Shown here: positions 8,865-18,569 of the stretch, piece after piece | How positions within the stretch are numbered: the stretch's first letter is position 1 | Layout of the letters: each line of letters starts with the position of its first letter | Source of the DNA: Marinomonas balearica | GTDB taxonomy: Bacteria > Pseudomonadota > Gammaproteobacteria > Pseudomonadales > Marinomonadaceae | Direction: 5' to 3' | NCBI RefSeq assembly: GCF_004362145.1 | Contig: NZ_SNXC01000013.1 | Span: forward strand, 145,327 to 209,326 | Length of the DNA stretch: 64,000 nt | Made by a program: the position numbers and the translations under genes | The notes under the pieces: model-generated | What the model was told of the DNA's origin: nothing | The model's database searches: none | Seen by the model: the letters and a program-made list of their open reading frames with translations, nothing else

Positions 8865-10612
8865 TACGAATCCCTGGTTTGAAACTCAATTTCCCAAACG
8901 TTGTTCGAATTAACATCGTGCGCTTGTAGCATAAGAAGCCCCAGTTCAGTAACGTGAGCAGACACGCAGACCCTAACCATCTCACCTTCTTTATAGTCTT
9001 TGGCATCTAAATACACCGATAAAGGCGGGAGCTCCTTAAGCGCCGGCACTGAGAACGAAGCTATAACTTTGCCTACTTGATCGGCATCGTTATGATTAGA
9101 TTGAAAGAAGCGGAATGTGACTTGCTCGCCAACCACAAGCGAAAACTCGCTAGGTAACATTACTTCTTCTGAGCCTTCTTCCAGCCCAAAAGGCGCCACG
9201 CATACCGCGTCAACAGGTGCCGCCATGCCGGGTATAGCGGGCATTGGGCTTGCAACACCAATGTAGTAATTGGCTGCCAAACCGTTTTTAACTTTTACAC
9301 CGCCCTCGTACTGAACCTGTTCATAATAAGCAGCGCCTTTCGCTACTGCATGATCAAGGTGGCTAGGAGATAGCATTTCAAGATTATTATCTGAACCGCA
9401 TAAAGTTTGCAGTCGATTCGCAATCAAATCACGAATAACAGCGGCGTTGAATACTCCGCCGTTTAGCAATACTTTAGTCGGTAAAACTTGAGTATTCGCC
9501 AGAAATTCAGAAATGTGACGTGTAATCGCTGGATCACTTTCATAATCCAAATTGATCGCAGCGAAACCCGCTCTAGGTTGCGCTTGAGCACGTTCACCCA
9601 TCTGAACATTGGGAAAAAAGCCATCTAAAATTAGCGTTTGTAAATCCTGTTGATTAAGCGTTGCTTTAATCGAATTATTAAACAAACTACGACCACGGCT
9701 AGGCACAACAACGGTTGCTTCTGGAATGTCTGGATTCGCTAATAAGCGCTCTTTAGCCTCTCGACAGCCTTGTGTAAGGCCAGATATCTGCCATGGTTCT
9801 AATTGAGTTCCCTGTTGCGCCAACTGACCAGCGACATGATAGGTGAGTGCCATATCCATGTTGTCACCGCCCAACAATATATGACGCCCGACCGAAACAC
9901 GCTCCAGCGCCAAAGCACCGTCGTTGTCTGTGGCCTGAATCAAGGATAAATCGGTTGTTCCACCGCCGACATCAACAACCAGTATGTGGTCTCCAACGGT
10001 TAGACTTTCTGTCCAGTTTTCTTGTTCAGACAACCATGCATAAAATGCAGCAAGCGGTTCTTCAATGAGACGCGCTTTTAGCCCCAATTTTTGAGCTGCG
10101 GCTTCGGTTGTTGCTCGTGCTGCGGGGTCAAACGATGCTGGCACCGTAATAACGAGGTGCTGGTGTTCAATTGGGCTATCTGGATATGCATAATCCCATG
10201 CTTTAACCAAATGCTGAATTAACCACTCCGTGACCTGCGCTGGCGAGGTTTTATCAATTTCTTCTAATGCATCGACAGGTAGTACTTTTTCATCGACAGC
10301 AACACGAGAATGACAAAGCCAACTTTTCGCACTTTGTATCATTCTGCCTTGAGATTTTGCGCCCATCTCGCGTGCTAGCGAGCCGACAATATGGGTGCAT
10401 TGACCCCAAGGTAATAGTCGATCACTCTCAAGCAGCTCTGTTTGATGAGGAAAATACACAAATGAAGGCAGCAGCGCCTTATCTTCAACGCGTCCTGGAG
10501 CGGTTAGCTGCGGTATTTGCAGCTGTTTTAACGCCGAGTCCGAGCCTTTTTCTGCATAAAATACAGCGGAATGGGTCGTGCCTAAATCGATACCAACAAA
10601 ATACTCTGACAT
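8864..10612 (-). CDS. Short divergent Hsp70-family ATPase
   Basis: This 582-residue protein has a complete Hsp70-type ATPase: 'GIDLGTTHSAVFY' (7-19), 'VVDVGGGTTDLSL' (212-224), 'LLGGDNMD' and 'VLLNGGVFNA' (381-390). The part after the ATPase is only about 140 residues, with a beta-rich stretch ('GEQVTFRFFQS') like that of the downstream paralogue and no helical lid. The hydrophobic interdomain linker of DnaK is replaced by 'YYIGVASPMPAIPG'. It starts directly after the TAA of the DUF2760 gene and ends in a TAATG overlap with the larger Hsp70 gene. No J-domain or GrpE gene lies nearby. Confidence 0.88.
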   Translation of the reverse strand: MSEYFVGIDLGTTHSAVFYAEKGSDSALKQLQIPQLTAPGRVEDKALLPSFVYFPHQTELLESDRLLPWGQCTHIVGSLAREMGAKSQGRMIQSAKSWLCHSRVAVDEKVLPVDALEEIDKTSPAQVTEWLIQHLVKAWDYAYPDSPIEHQHLVITVPASFDPAARATTEAAAQKLGLKARLIEEPLAAFYAWLSEQENWTESLTVGDHILVVDVGGGTTDLSLIQATDNDGALALERVSVGRHILLGGDNMDMALTYHVAGQLAQQGTQLEPWQISGLTQGCREAKERLLANPDIPEATVVVPSRGRSLFNNSIKATLNQQDLQTLILDGFFPNVQMGERAQAQPRAGFAAINLDYESDPAITRHISEFLANTQVLPTKVLLNGGVFNAAVIRDLIANRLQTLCGSDNNLEMLSPSHLDHAVAKGAAYYEQVQYEGGVKVKNGLAANYYIGVASPMPAIPGMAAPVDAVCVAPFGLEEGSEEVMLPSEFSLVVGEQVTFRFFQSNHNDADQVGKVIASFSVPALKELPPLSVYLDAKDYKEGEMVRVCVSAHVTELGLLMLQAHDVNSNNVWEIEFQTRDS

Positions 10613-11206
10613 TTAGACCTCAACTTCCGCAGGAGCCAAAATAGATAAGCCTTCCGTATCACTGATTTGAGGCAACTTGATATCGGTCACCTTCCAACCA
10701 GGGTGAATGAGCGTACCACTGAAAGGCCCGTCGCCTTGAATTACACCTTCAAGTTTAGTGTGTTGTGGATTGTAGTCCGAAGCTACTTCAACACGAGCGT
10801 TTTCAGGAGCCTCGTTCACGGCACTCAGCGAAAAATACTGTTCAATCACTTTTGAACACCCAGCATGAATTTGTCGTGCTGCGCCGCCAACTTCTTCATC
10901 GCTATAAGTATCGATAGATTCTTGAGTAAAATCGATAAAACGAGCTTCTTTTTGAAGTAGCTGTAGTAGCTGCAAGGCTCCGTCAGAGTTCACAGTATCC
11001 AGTGCAGGAGCTTCGATCTGCACTTCTCGAATCACCTCCACTTCTTCTGTAATCACTTTGGGGTCAACTTCGAACTCGAACTTACTGCCATTGCTTACTT
11101 CACTACAACGCGCAGCATAGTTTCCGTTGCCCATATATTTAAAAAACTGACCGAAAGAGCCAAAAAATCTTGGCACAAATCCGACTGATTTAATTTCTTT
11201 ACTCAT
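10613..11206 (-). CDS. DUF2760 family protein
   Basis: The 197-residue protein fits the DUF2760 family, which is characteristically encoded beside divergent Hsp70 genes. It has an N-terminal aromatic segment (residues about 10-30), a Glu/Val-rich linker, a helical core with 'LQLLQLLQKEARFIDF' and 'AARQIHAGCSKVIEQYF' (about 80-130), and a beta-rich end with 'LIHPGWKVTDIKLP'. There is no signal peptide or catalytic motif. Its stop codon is immediately followed by the ATG of the short Hsp70 gene and it starts five bases after uup. A role as co-factor or adaptor for the Hsp70 pair is inference from this packing. Confidence 0.85.
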   Translation of the reverse strand: MSKEIKSVGFVPRFFGSFGQFFKYMGNGNYAARCSEVSNGSKFEFEVDPKVITEEVEVIREVQIEAPALDTVNSDGALQLLQLLQKEARFIDFTQESIDTYSDEEVGGAARQIHAGCSKVIEQYFSLSAVNEAPENARVEVASDYNPQHTKLEGVIQGDGPFSGTLIHPGWKVTDIKLPQISDTEGLSILAPAEVEV

Positions 11207-11211
11207 GAATC

Positions 11212-13137
11212 TTATCCGTTTTGCATTTCTTCAAGTTCGAGCCAACGCTCCATAGCGGTCTCAAGCTCTTCTTCTTTCGCGGCCATTTTTGCCAAGGTAT
11301 TTTGTACGCTTGCTTGCTCACCTGAATAGAAATCAGGAGCGCTGATGACCTCTTGTAAATCGCTTATGTCTGATTCAAGTGTCGCGATCAAATCAGGCAT
11401 ACCATCAAACTCGCGTTGCAGCTTGTAACTGAGTTTTGATTTTTTCTTGGCGGGTGCGGTATCAGTTTTTTGCTCTGACACTTCTGGCGTTGCCGTAGTT
11501 TTAGCCTGATCTTGCTCTTTTTCGACTTCTTTTTCAATTTTGTCCGTAGGGAATCGTCCGCCTTGGCGAATCCAATCTTGATACCCACCCACATATTCCT
11601 TCGCTACACCGTTGCCTTCAAACGCGATAACGCTGGTTACGACATTATCTAGAAACGCCCTATCGTGACTTACCAACAGCAGCGTTCCTTGGTATTCAGT
11701 CAATAACTCTTCCAGCAATTCAAGCGTCTCAACATCGAGATCATTGGTCGGCTCATCCATTACCAACAAGTTTGCAGGTTTGGTAAACAGTTTAGCGAGC
11801 AATACGCGATTTCGCTCTCCTCCAGATAAGGCTTTTACTGGAGTACGAGCACGTTCAGGTGGAAATAGAAAGTCTTGCAGATAGCCAATGATATGACGAC
11901 TTCTTCCTTCCACTTCTATTGTGTCTTTGCCTTCACCGACATTGTCTGCGACGGTTTTCTCTGGATCGAGCTGTTCTCTAAGCTGATCAAAATACGCAAT
12001 GTTGAGTTTTGTGCCTTGGCGTACGGTTCCGGATGATGGCTCTAACTGACCTAAGAGAATTCTAAGAAACGTACTTTTACCGCAACCGTTTGGCCCAATC
12101 AAGCCAACTCGATCACCGCGAGATACAACAAGGTCCAAAGGTTTTAAGATTGTTTTATCTTCAAACGCATGAGCTACTTGAGTAAATTCCGCAACCAATT
12201 TACCTGATTTTTCATTGGAACCGAGCTTCATTTTCGCATTCCCTTGGCGATCAATGCGTTCTTTTCGCTCGTCGCGCAATGCTTCTAATGCTCTAACTCG
12301 GCCTTCATTTCGCGTACGTCGTGCTTTTATTCCCTGACGAATCCAAACCTCTTCTTCCGCGAGCTTTTTATCAAAAAGTGCGTTCGCTCGCTCTTCTTCT
12401 TCAAGCTGCTTTTCCTTGAAAACAAGAAACTCTGATAGTCGGCCGCTAAAAGAAAGTAGATTACCTCTGTCCAACTCAACGATTCGGTTGGCTAAGTTTT
12501 CCAAGAAGCGTCTATCGTGGGTAATGAACAAGATTAAACCGCGGAACTGTTTTAATTGAGATTCCATCCATTCAATTGTAGGTACATCCAAATGGTTGGT
12601 CGGCTCGTCCAACAACAATATGTCTGGAGCGCTCAACAAAGCTTGCGCTAGAATCACTCGTCGTCTCCAGCCTCCGGACAACTCAGACATTAACTTATCA
12701 GCAGGCAAAGCTAAGCGTTGCATCATATGGTTGACGCGTTGCTCTAAATCCCAGCCTTGGCTTTCGTCTAATTTTGTTTGGATATTTGCAAGCTCATCAG
12801 AATGATCCGTAGACATGTCTTCTAACAAACTAAAATAACGGGTCAGCAATTCGTTGGTTTCGCCGGCGCCTTCGCTCACTACTTGACGAACTGTTTTGCC
12901 ATCAGCAGCAGGTAGCTCTTGTGGAAGCTGTGCCACACGCATACCACCTTCTATTCGAACAACACCTTCATCAGGAATTTGCTCTCCGAATACCACTTTC
13001 AGAAAAGTGGATTTCCCAGCACCATTGCGACCGATAATGGCAACACGTTCTCCGCGCTCAGCAGAAAAACTAATATTAGAAAGAAGTGGATGGTGACCAA
13101 ATGCAACACTTACTTGATCGAGTGATAATAAACTCAT
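11212..13137 (-). CDS. uup: ABC-F family ATPase Uup
   Basis: The 641-residue cytoplasmic protein has two ABC ATPase domains and no membrane helices. Domain 1 has Walker A 'GRNGAGKST' (36-44), signature 'LSGGW' (152-156) and Walker B 'DILLLDEPTN' (171-180). Domain 2 has 'GPNGCGKST' (347-355), 'LSGGERNR' (436-443) and 'NLLVMDEPTN'. Between them is the charged ABC-F linker, and residues about 580-640 form the C-terminal coiled coil that binds DNA or ribosomes in Uup. In E. coli Uup affects precise excision of transposons and ribosome function. Only five bases separate its stop from the DUF2760 gene, so it may head the Hsp70 operon. Confidence 0.93.
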   Translation of the reverse strand: MSLLSLDQVSVAFGHHPLLSNISFSAERGERVAIIGRNGAGKSTFLKVVFGEQIPDEGVVRIEGGMRVAQLPQELPAADGKTVRQVVSEGAGETNELLTRYFSLLEDMSTDHSDELANIQTKLDESQGWDLEQRVNHMMQRLALPADKLMSELSGGWRRRVILAQALLSAPDILLLDEPTNHLDVPTIEWMESQLKQFRGLILFITHDRRFLENLANRIVELDRGNLLSFSGRLSEFLVFKEKQLEEEERANALFDKKLAEEEVWIRQGIKARRTRNEGRVRALEALRDERKERIDRQGNAKMKLGSNEKSGKLVAEFTQVAHAFEDKTILKPLDLVVSRGDRVGLIGPNGCGKSTFLRILLGQLEPSSGTVRQGTKLNIAYFDQLREQLDPEKTVADNVGEGKDTIEVEGRSRHIIGYLQDFLFPPERARTPVKALSGGERNRVLLAKLFTKPANLLVMDEPTNDLDVETLELLEELLTEYQGTLLLVSHDRAFLDNVVTSVIAFEGNGVAKEYVGGYQDWIRQGGRFPTDKIEKEVEKEQDQAKTTATPEVSEQKTDTAPAKKKSKLSYKLQREFDGMPDLIATLESDISDLQEVISAPDFYSGEQASVQNTLAKMAAKEEELETAMERWLELEEMQNG

Positions 13138-13409
13138 AGTTATCCGTAAAATATTTCACATTATAATTCACGCTATGTTATCACTGATACCGCGTCAGAT
13201 TTAACCAATACCGTGTTTTTACTCATTTTTTTATCGTAACGATGGATCTTAAAATACGAAAAACCGAAAACAGTTTAAAAAATACCCGTTATTTCCATAT
13301 ATCCCCGTTCGTCTTATCTCTATAATGTTTTTCAACAAACGCATTAGTGTATGATTTTTGCAACGGAACATATGGTTTTGTTTAAATTTTATGATATGGA
13401 GCACTTAGA

Positions 13410-14519
13410 ATGAGCCTAAAAAGCAAGTTAGGTCCTGTTAGCGCTATTGCTGTAGCGTCAGCCGCTGTACTTTGGATGTACGCTGAAGGAAACGGAATAA
13501 CCCATGCTCAGGCCAGTGAAACTCATTCCAACACCGAAAGCAGTACAACCAGTAGCTCAACCACTGCATCGGTCGATTCGAATTTATTCTCAGTTAAAGT
13601 AAAAACACTTACCGCTCAGACTATTGAAAACACGCTTAAGCTAAGTGGTGAAACTGAGTCCAACAAAAGCCAAGTATTAGTCAACGCAATCTCTGGAAAA
13701 GTGTCCGCCCTTACAGTTAAAAAAGGCGACTTTGTGAAAGCTGGCCAAAAGCTGGTTACTTTCGACACTCGATCTCTTAAAGCAAATGTCTCTCAAGCAA
13801 AAGCTTTAGTTAAACAAAAGAAGATTGAGTTAGATGGCATAAAACGTCTGAAGAAAAACAATCTAACCTCTCAAGTAAAGCTTGCGCAATCAGAGACAGA
13901 TTTAGCAAGTGCTCGTGCGACGTTAAAGTCATTGCAGGTCGAACTTGAAAATGCCGTTATTAGCGCCCCGTTTTCTGGCATTGTTAACAATATAAACATT
14001 GAAAAAGGTCAATACGTAAGTGTCGGTACACAGGTATTAGATTTAGTGTCCATTGACCCTGTGACCGTAAAAGTAAATCTTCCACAAGCCCATTTGTCGA
14101 AAGTAAACGTCGGGACGACTGCCGATGTGGCTTTGCCTAACGGTGTAAATGCAACTGGTCAAGTGCAATATATAAGCCGTGTAGCAAACACTTCGACCCG
14201 AACGCTTCCGGTTGAAATTGAAATCTCAAATAAAAACAACGACATCCCTTCAGGGATATCAGCAGACGTTAACTTTATTTTGAATGAACAAAAAGCTCAC
14301 TCCTTTTCTCCAGCACTTATTAGCTTAAATGACGCTGGAAACACGTCAATTAAGACGATTACACCTAATAACATCGTGCAAATTGAACAGGTTGAAATTG
14401 TGCGAGAAGAAAGAGACAAAGTGTGGGTTATCGGTTTGCCAACCACAGTTAACATCATAACTGTAGGGCAAGGTTATGTATCCGTCGGTGATCAAGTAGA
14501 CGTTCATTTTCAACACTAA
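13410..14519 (+). CDS. RND efflux periplasmic adaptor (membrane fusion protein)
   Basis: The 369-residue protein links an inner-membrane RND pump to an outer-membrane channel. It has an N-terminal signal anchor (about 8-26), a Ser/Thr-rich spacer (about 36-60), then the lipoyl-like halves 'ISGKVSALTVKKGDFVKAGQ' and 'VISAPFSGIVNNI', separated by a short hairpin of about 60 residues, followed by a beta-barrel domain. No lipobox Cys is present at the cleavage site. The ATG follows GGAG. The pump gene starts 11 bases downstream. No outer-membrane factor gene is present here, so it must use a channel encoded elsewhere. Confidence 0.9.
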   Translation: MSLKSKLGPVSAIAVASAAVLWMYAEGNGITHAQASETHSNTESSTTSSSTTASVDSNLFSVKVKTLTAQTIENTLKLSGETESNKSQVLVNAISGKVSALTVKKGDFVKAGQKLVTFDTRSLKANVSQAKALVKQKKIELDGIKRLKKNNLTSQVKLAQSETDLASARATLKSLQVELENAVISAPFSGIVNNINIEKGQYVSVGTQVLDLVSIDPVTVKVNLPQAHLSKVNVGTTADVALPNGVNATGQVQYISRVANTSTRTLPVEIEISNKNNDIPSGISADVNFILNEQKAHSFSPALISLNDAGNTSIKTITPNNIVQIEQVEIVREERDKVWVIGLPTTVNIITVGQGYVSVGDQVDVHFQH

Positions 14520-14530
14520 GGAGATAAGCA

Positions 14531-17500
14531 ATGCAGACGATCATCGAGGCCGCATTAGCCAGATCCCGCACCGTCATGATGTTTTTCGTGCTGATACTGA
14601 TCTCAGGCACGGTATCCTATATTGAGATTGCAAAAGAAAGTAATCCGGACATCACGATTCCAATGGCTTATATATCAGTCTCATTGGAAGGTATTTCTCC
14701 TGAAGACGCAGACAGTCTCTTAGTGCACCCTCTGGAAACTGAGCTACGTGATTTGGAAGGGTTAAAGGAAATAAAATCCACTGCGTCGGAGGGTCACGCC
14801 TCTATTATTCTAGAGTTCGAAACAGGCACAGACATCGATCAAGCCCTAATTGACGCTCAGAACAAGGTCGACAGAGCAAAAAGCGAACTTCCCAGTGATG
14901 CAGATGAGCCAACTGTAAACGAAATCAATCTATCTACGTTTCCTGTAATACGCGTTAATCTATCTGGAAACACAGACTTTGCCACTTTAAGTCGAGTTGC
15001 AAACGATCTGAAAGATGAGATCGAGTCTGTTCAAGGCGTTCTGGAAGCTGAAATCAGCGGCGATCGAGATCAGAGAGCCGAAATTATAATTAATCAACAA
15101 AAATTGGACTCCTACAATTTAGTCCTGACGGATGTTGCGAATCTCGTCTCAAATAATAACCGCCTTGTAGCCGCAGGAACACTTGATACCGGCGCAGGTC
15201 GCTACCCTCTCAAGGTTCCAGGATTGTTGGAAACGAAAGCCGACATACTGTCACTTCCTATCAAGGTTAACGGCAATGATGTAGTACGCTTGGGAGATGT
15301 CGCTGAAGGTGAGCTCACATTTGAAGACGCAACAAGTTATGCCCGTGTAGATGGCCAGCGCGGTATTACGTTAGGTGTTTCCAAGCGTGTTGGTGCGAAT
15401 ATCATCAATACAATTGATGCCGTAAAGGAAGTCATCAAGCATGAAAGCGGCAATTGGCCTGAGGGCATTGAATACAGCCTTTCTCAAGACGAATCCGTCA
15501 ATATAAAAACGTCTCTTAACGATCTGTTTAACAACGTTTTGGCGGCAACCTTATTGGTTATGGTCGTAATCCTTTGGGCTTTAGGTGTAAGATCCGCCAT
15601 ATTGGTTGGCTTAGCCATCCCCGGTGCATTCTTGTCAGGCATATTGCTACTCAACGCTCAAGGATACACCATCAACATGGTTGTGCTTTTTGCCTTGATT
15701 CTCAGTGTCGGCATGCTCGTTGACGGTGCGATTGTTGTGACGGAATACGCCGACCGGAAATTAGCAGAAGGTGCTTCGAAAAGACAAGCGTATGCGGAAG
15801 CCGCTAAACGAATGGCTTGGCCTATTACGGCTTCGACAGCAACAACTCTTGCTGTTTTTATGCCACTACTCTTTTGGCCAGACATTGTTGGCGAATTTAT
15901 GCGTTATATGCCGATAACCGTGATTGCAACGTTGTCGTCTGCACTTATTATGGCTCTGATAGTTTTACCGACAATAGGCTCCATTATCGGTAAAAAAGGC
16001 GCTTATTCTGAAAAAACAATGGAAACACTTCGTCTTACGGAATCTGGAGACCTGTCTAAGTTACGCGGACTAACTGGAATATACAGTCGAATGCTTGCTC
16101 GGCTTGTTAATTATCCGATTGTTATTTTACTGTTTGCTATCGCTCTATTGATCGGCGTATTTATGAGCTATGGTAAATTCGGACACGGTGTTGAGTTTTT
16201 TCCAAACATCGAGCCTGAAGTAGCGAATTTGGAGATACGAGCGCGTGGCGATTTATCGCTCGATGAAAAGGACGCATTAGTAAAACAAGTCGAACGCCTA
16301 ATTGTCGGACATCCAGACATTAAAAGCCTCGTCGCAACCACCTACTCCTCTCCTAAAACAGACGGAGCACCAGACAATATTGGTACACTCTCTATGGAGT
16401 TTATTGACTGGTATAAGCGCCGTCCTGCAAGCCTCATTCTAGAAGAAATTCGTGAAAAAACACGTTCGGTGCCGGGTATAGAGGTTCGATCAGAAGTTCA
16501 ACAAGGTGGGCCTCAATCCGGTTCGGATATCGAGCTACAATTGTCTTCTGCCTACACTGGCGTTTTAAATGAAGCTGCCAAAGAAATATCCAAAAAGCTA
16601 CGTGCACGTGATGAAATCATCAGCGTTAGCGATGATCGCTCCTTACCGGGTATTGAGTGGCGTATGGACGTTGATAGAGCAAAAGCGGCTGAATATGGCG
16701 TCAGCGTAAACACTCTCGGCAATGTAACTAAGCTGGTTACTACGGGGATTGTCCTGAGCGACTTCTTACCCGAAGGCGCAGACGATAAGATTGACATTGT
16801 ATTGCGCTATCCCGTGGAACAAAGAAGCCTTGGACAGCTTGACGAACTTCATATCACATCAAATGAAGGACCTGTTCCAATCAGCAATTTCGTTACTCGC
16901 TACGCAGCTCCAAAACAAGGCATCGTTAATCGAGTTGGTGGTAAGAAATCCATCACCATCAAAGCCGATGTGAAAGATGGCTTAGTTGTTGACCAAGTGA
17001 TTCAACACATTCGTGCAGAACTCGTAGCAACGGATCTACCTGACACATTACAGTTTGAGTTTAGGGGTAACACAGAAGATCAGCAAAAGAGCCAAACCTT
17101 CTTAATGAAAGCGTTTGGAATCGCTTTCTTTATTATGGCGATTATTCTGGTCACGCAATTTAATAACTTCTTCCAATGCCTGCTTATATTAAGTGCCGTT
17201 ATTTTCTCCACCATGGGTGTATTAATAGGCTTGATGCTAAAAGGCGAACCGTTTGGCATTGTTATGAGCGGTGTAGGCGTTATTGCGCTTGCAGGCATTG
17301 TGGTGAACAACAACATTGTATTGATCGACACCTTCAATGGATTGCGCAAACAAGGCATGAAAGTTAGAGAAGCTGCAGTACGCACAGGTGTCCAAAGGCT
17401 ACGACCGGTAATGTTAACAACGATTACCACAATACTAGGTTTGGTTCCGATGGTGTTTCAACTCAACATTGATTTGGTTCATCAAACTATTAGTGTCGGC

Positions 17501-17656
17501 GCACCGTCAGCGCAATGGTGGACACAACTGTCAACCGCGATCGCTGGTGGATTAACGTTTGCCACACCTCTAACACTTATCCTCACTCCCTGCTTGTTGG
17601 TGCTCGGCTATCGTCGAGCCGAACGAAAACAACTTAATGCACTCGGACAAGCTTAA
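14531..17656 (+). CDS. RND multidrug efflux transporter permease (AcrB/HAE1-like)
   Basis: The 1041-residue inner-membrane pump has the RND layout: twelve predicted membrane helices and two large periplasmic loops. In TM4 'LSVGMLVDGAIVVTEY' keeps one acidic residue (D398) where AcrB has two (D407, D408), the second being Gly399. In TM10, 'AGIVVNNNIVLID' has Asn926 where AcrB has the proton-relay Lys940. Such variants occur in other RND subfamilies, so it is probably active with a modified relay. AAGGAG precedes the start. It forms an operon with the adaptor gene; substrates are unknown. Confidence 0.92.
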   Translation: MQTIIEAALARSRTVMMFFVLILISGTVSYIEIAKESNPDITIPMAYISVSLEGISPEDADSLLVHPLETELRDLEGLKEIKSTASEGHASIILEFETGTDIDQALIDAQNKVDRAKSELPSDADEPTVNEINLSTFPVIRVNLSGNTDFATLSRVANDLKDEIESVQGVLEAEISGDRDQRAEIIINQQKLDSYNLVLTDVANLVSNNNRLVAAGTLDTGAGRYPLKVPGLLETKADILSLPIKVNGNDVVRLGDVAEGELTFEDATSYARVDGQRGITLGVSKRVGANIINTIDAVKEVIKHESGNWPEGIEYSLSQDESVNIKTSLNDLFNNVLAATLLVMVVILWALGVRSAILVGLAIPGAFLSGILLLNAQGYTINMVVLFALILSVGMLVDGAIVVTEYADRKLAEGASKRQAYAEAAKRMAWPITASTATTLAVFMPLLFWPDIVGEFMRYMPITVIATLSSALIMALIVLPTIGSIIGKKGAYSEKTMETLRLTESGDLSKLRGLTGIYSRMLARLVNYPIVILLFAIALLIGVFMSYGKFGHGVEFFPNIEPEVANLEIRARGDLSLDEKDALVKQVERLIVGHPDIKSLVATTYSSPKTDGAPDNIGTLSMEFIDWYKRRPASLILEEIREKTRSVPGIEVRSEVQQGGPQSGSDIELQLSSAYTGVLNEAAKEISKKLRARDEIISVSDDRSLPGIEWRMDVDRAKAAEYGVSVNTLGNVTKLVTTGIVLSDFLPEGADDKIDIVLRYPVEQRSLGQLDELHITSNEGPVPISNFVTRYAAPKQGIVNRVGGKKSITIKADVKDGLVVDQVIQHIRAELVATDLPDTLQFEFRGNTEDQQKSQTFLMKAFGIAFFIMAIILVTQFNNFFQCLLILSAVIFSTMGVLIGLMLKGEPFGIVMSGVGVIALAGIVVNNNIVLIDTFNGLRKQGMKVREAAVRTGVQRLRPVMLTTITTILGLVPMVFQLNIDLVHQTISVGAPSAQWWTQLSTAIAGGLTFATPLTLILTPCLLVLGYRRAERKQLNALGQA

Positions 17657-17664
17657 ACAATTCG

Positions 17665-17690
17665 CGCCCCTTTTTATAAAAATTGGGGCG
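17665..17690 (+). terminator. Possible terminator after the RND operon
   Basis: A GC-rich six-base inverted repeat (CGCCCC at 17665-17670, GGGGCG at 17685-17690) encloses an AT-rich loop that can pair partly with itself. It lies just after the pump stop codon, but no T run follows. Confidence 0.35.
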
Positions 17691-17799
17691 TGCAATTGGC
17701 TGATATCAAAGAAATTTCAACTCTTCGACTTGTATCAACGACTATTGCTATACATAATGTCAGTATATTCCATTCAAAAGCAAACTAGGTGAATACTCA

Positions 17800-18567
17800 A
17801 TGGATTTCGCATCATTCATAGGCATCATTTCCGGTATAGCCCTAATTATCTCTGCCATTTTTCTCGGCAGTAGCGACATATCAATCTTTGTTAATGTGCC
17901 GGGGATCATGATTGTTGTCGGAGGCACCATAGCTGCAACACTCGTTACTTTTCAATTCCGCGATACAATGTCAGCCTTGAGAGCGGCATTCATTGTCTTC
18001 GGTCAAGATAAACAGAACCCACAAGCGATGATCGCAACCATGCTTCAAATCACCAAGATCGCTCGAAGGGAAGGCTTAATCGCTTTAAGTCGAGTAGACG
18101 CTGAATCGCCTTTTCTAAAACGTGCGATGAACATGGCATCGGACGCATCAGATGAAGACTATATTCGCCACACCCTTCAAGCAGACATCAACTCATTGCG
18201 AATGCGCCATTACGTAGTGCAGGACGTATTCAAAAAAATGGGCGTATACGCTCCAGCATTTGGTATGCTCGGTACTCTTATTGGATTGATCCAAATGCTA
18301 GCACAAATGGATGACCCAGAGGCCATTGGCCCTTCTATGGCTGTTGCCCTACTAACAACCTTCTATGGCTCTCTCCTATCGACCGTTATTTTTAACCCGA
18401 TTGCAGGAAAATTGAAAGCTCGGACTATACTAGAGATACAAACGTTAGAAATTATCAGAGACGGCACTGTGAGTCTTTTAGGAAGCAATAATTATTTAGC
18501 CGTATATGAACGTCTTTCTTCTTACGTGCCAGCCCATCAAAGAAAACCTGCCGGAATGGGAGATTAA
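17800..18567 (+). CDS. Flagellar stator protein MotA/PomA family
   Basis: The 255-residue inner-membrane protein forms, with the next gene product, the ion channel that drives flagellar rotation. Four hydrophobic segments are seen (about 5-22, 30-50, 150-170, 180-205) with a cytoplasmic loop containing 'KIARREGLIAL', the charged region that contacts FliG. 'MDDPEAIGPSMAVALLTTFYG' is very close to the sodium-driven PomA of Vibrio, whose Thr pair is implicated in sodium selectivity; proton use is not excluded. AGGTGA precedes the ATG. The motB start follows after two bases. Confidence 0.9.
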   Translation: MDFASFIGIISGIALIISAIFLGSSDISIFVNVPGIMIVVGGTIAATLVTFQFRDTMSALRAAFIVFGQDKQNPQAMIATMLQITKIARREGLIALSRVDAESPFLKRAMNMASDASDEDYIRHTLQADINSLRMRHYVVQDVFKKMGVYAPAFGMLGTLIGLIQMLAQMDDPEAIGPSMAVALLTTFYGSLLSTVIFNPIAGKLKARTILEIQTLEIIRDGTVSLLGSNNYLAVYERLSSYVPAHQRKPAGMGD

Positions 18568-18569
18568 CT

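Noticed and set aside
10267..10644. A 125-residue open frame opposite the short Hsp70 gene
   Set aside because: It is fully antisense to a clear coding region and has no recognisable domain or binding site.
17080..17430. A 116-residue open frame opposite the RND pump gene
   Set aside because: Antisense to membrane helices of the pump; hydrophobic composition is a mirror of that gene.
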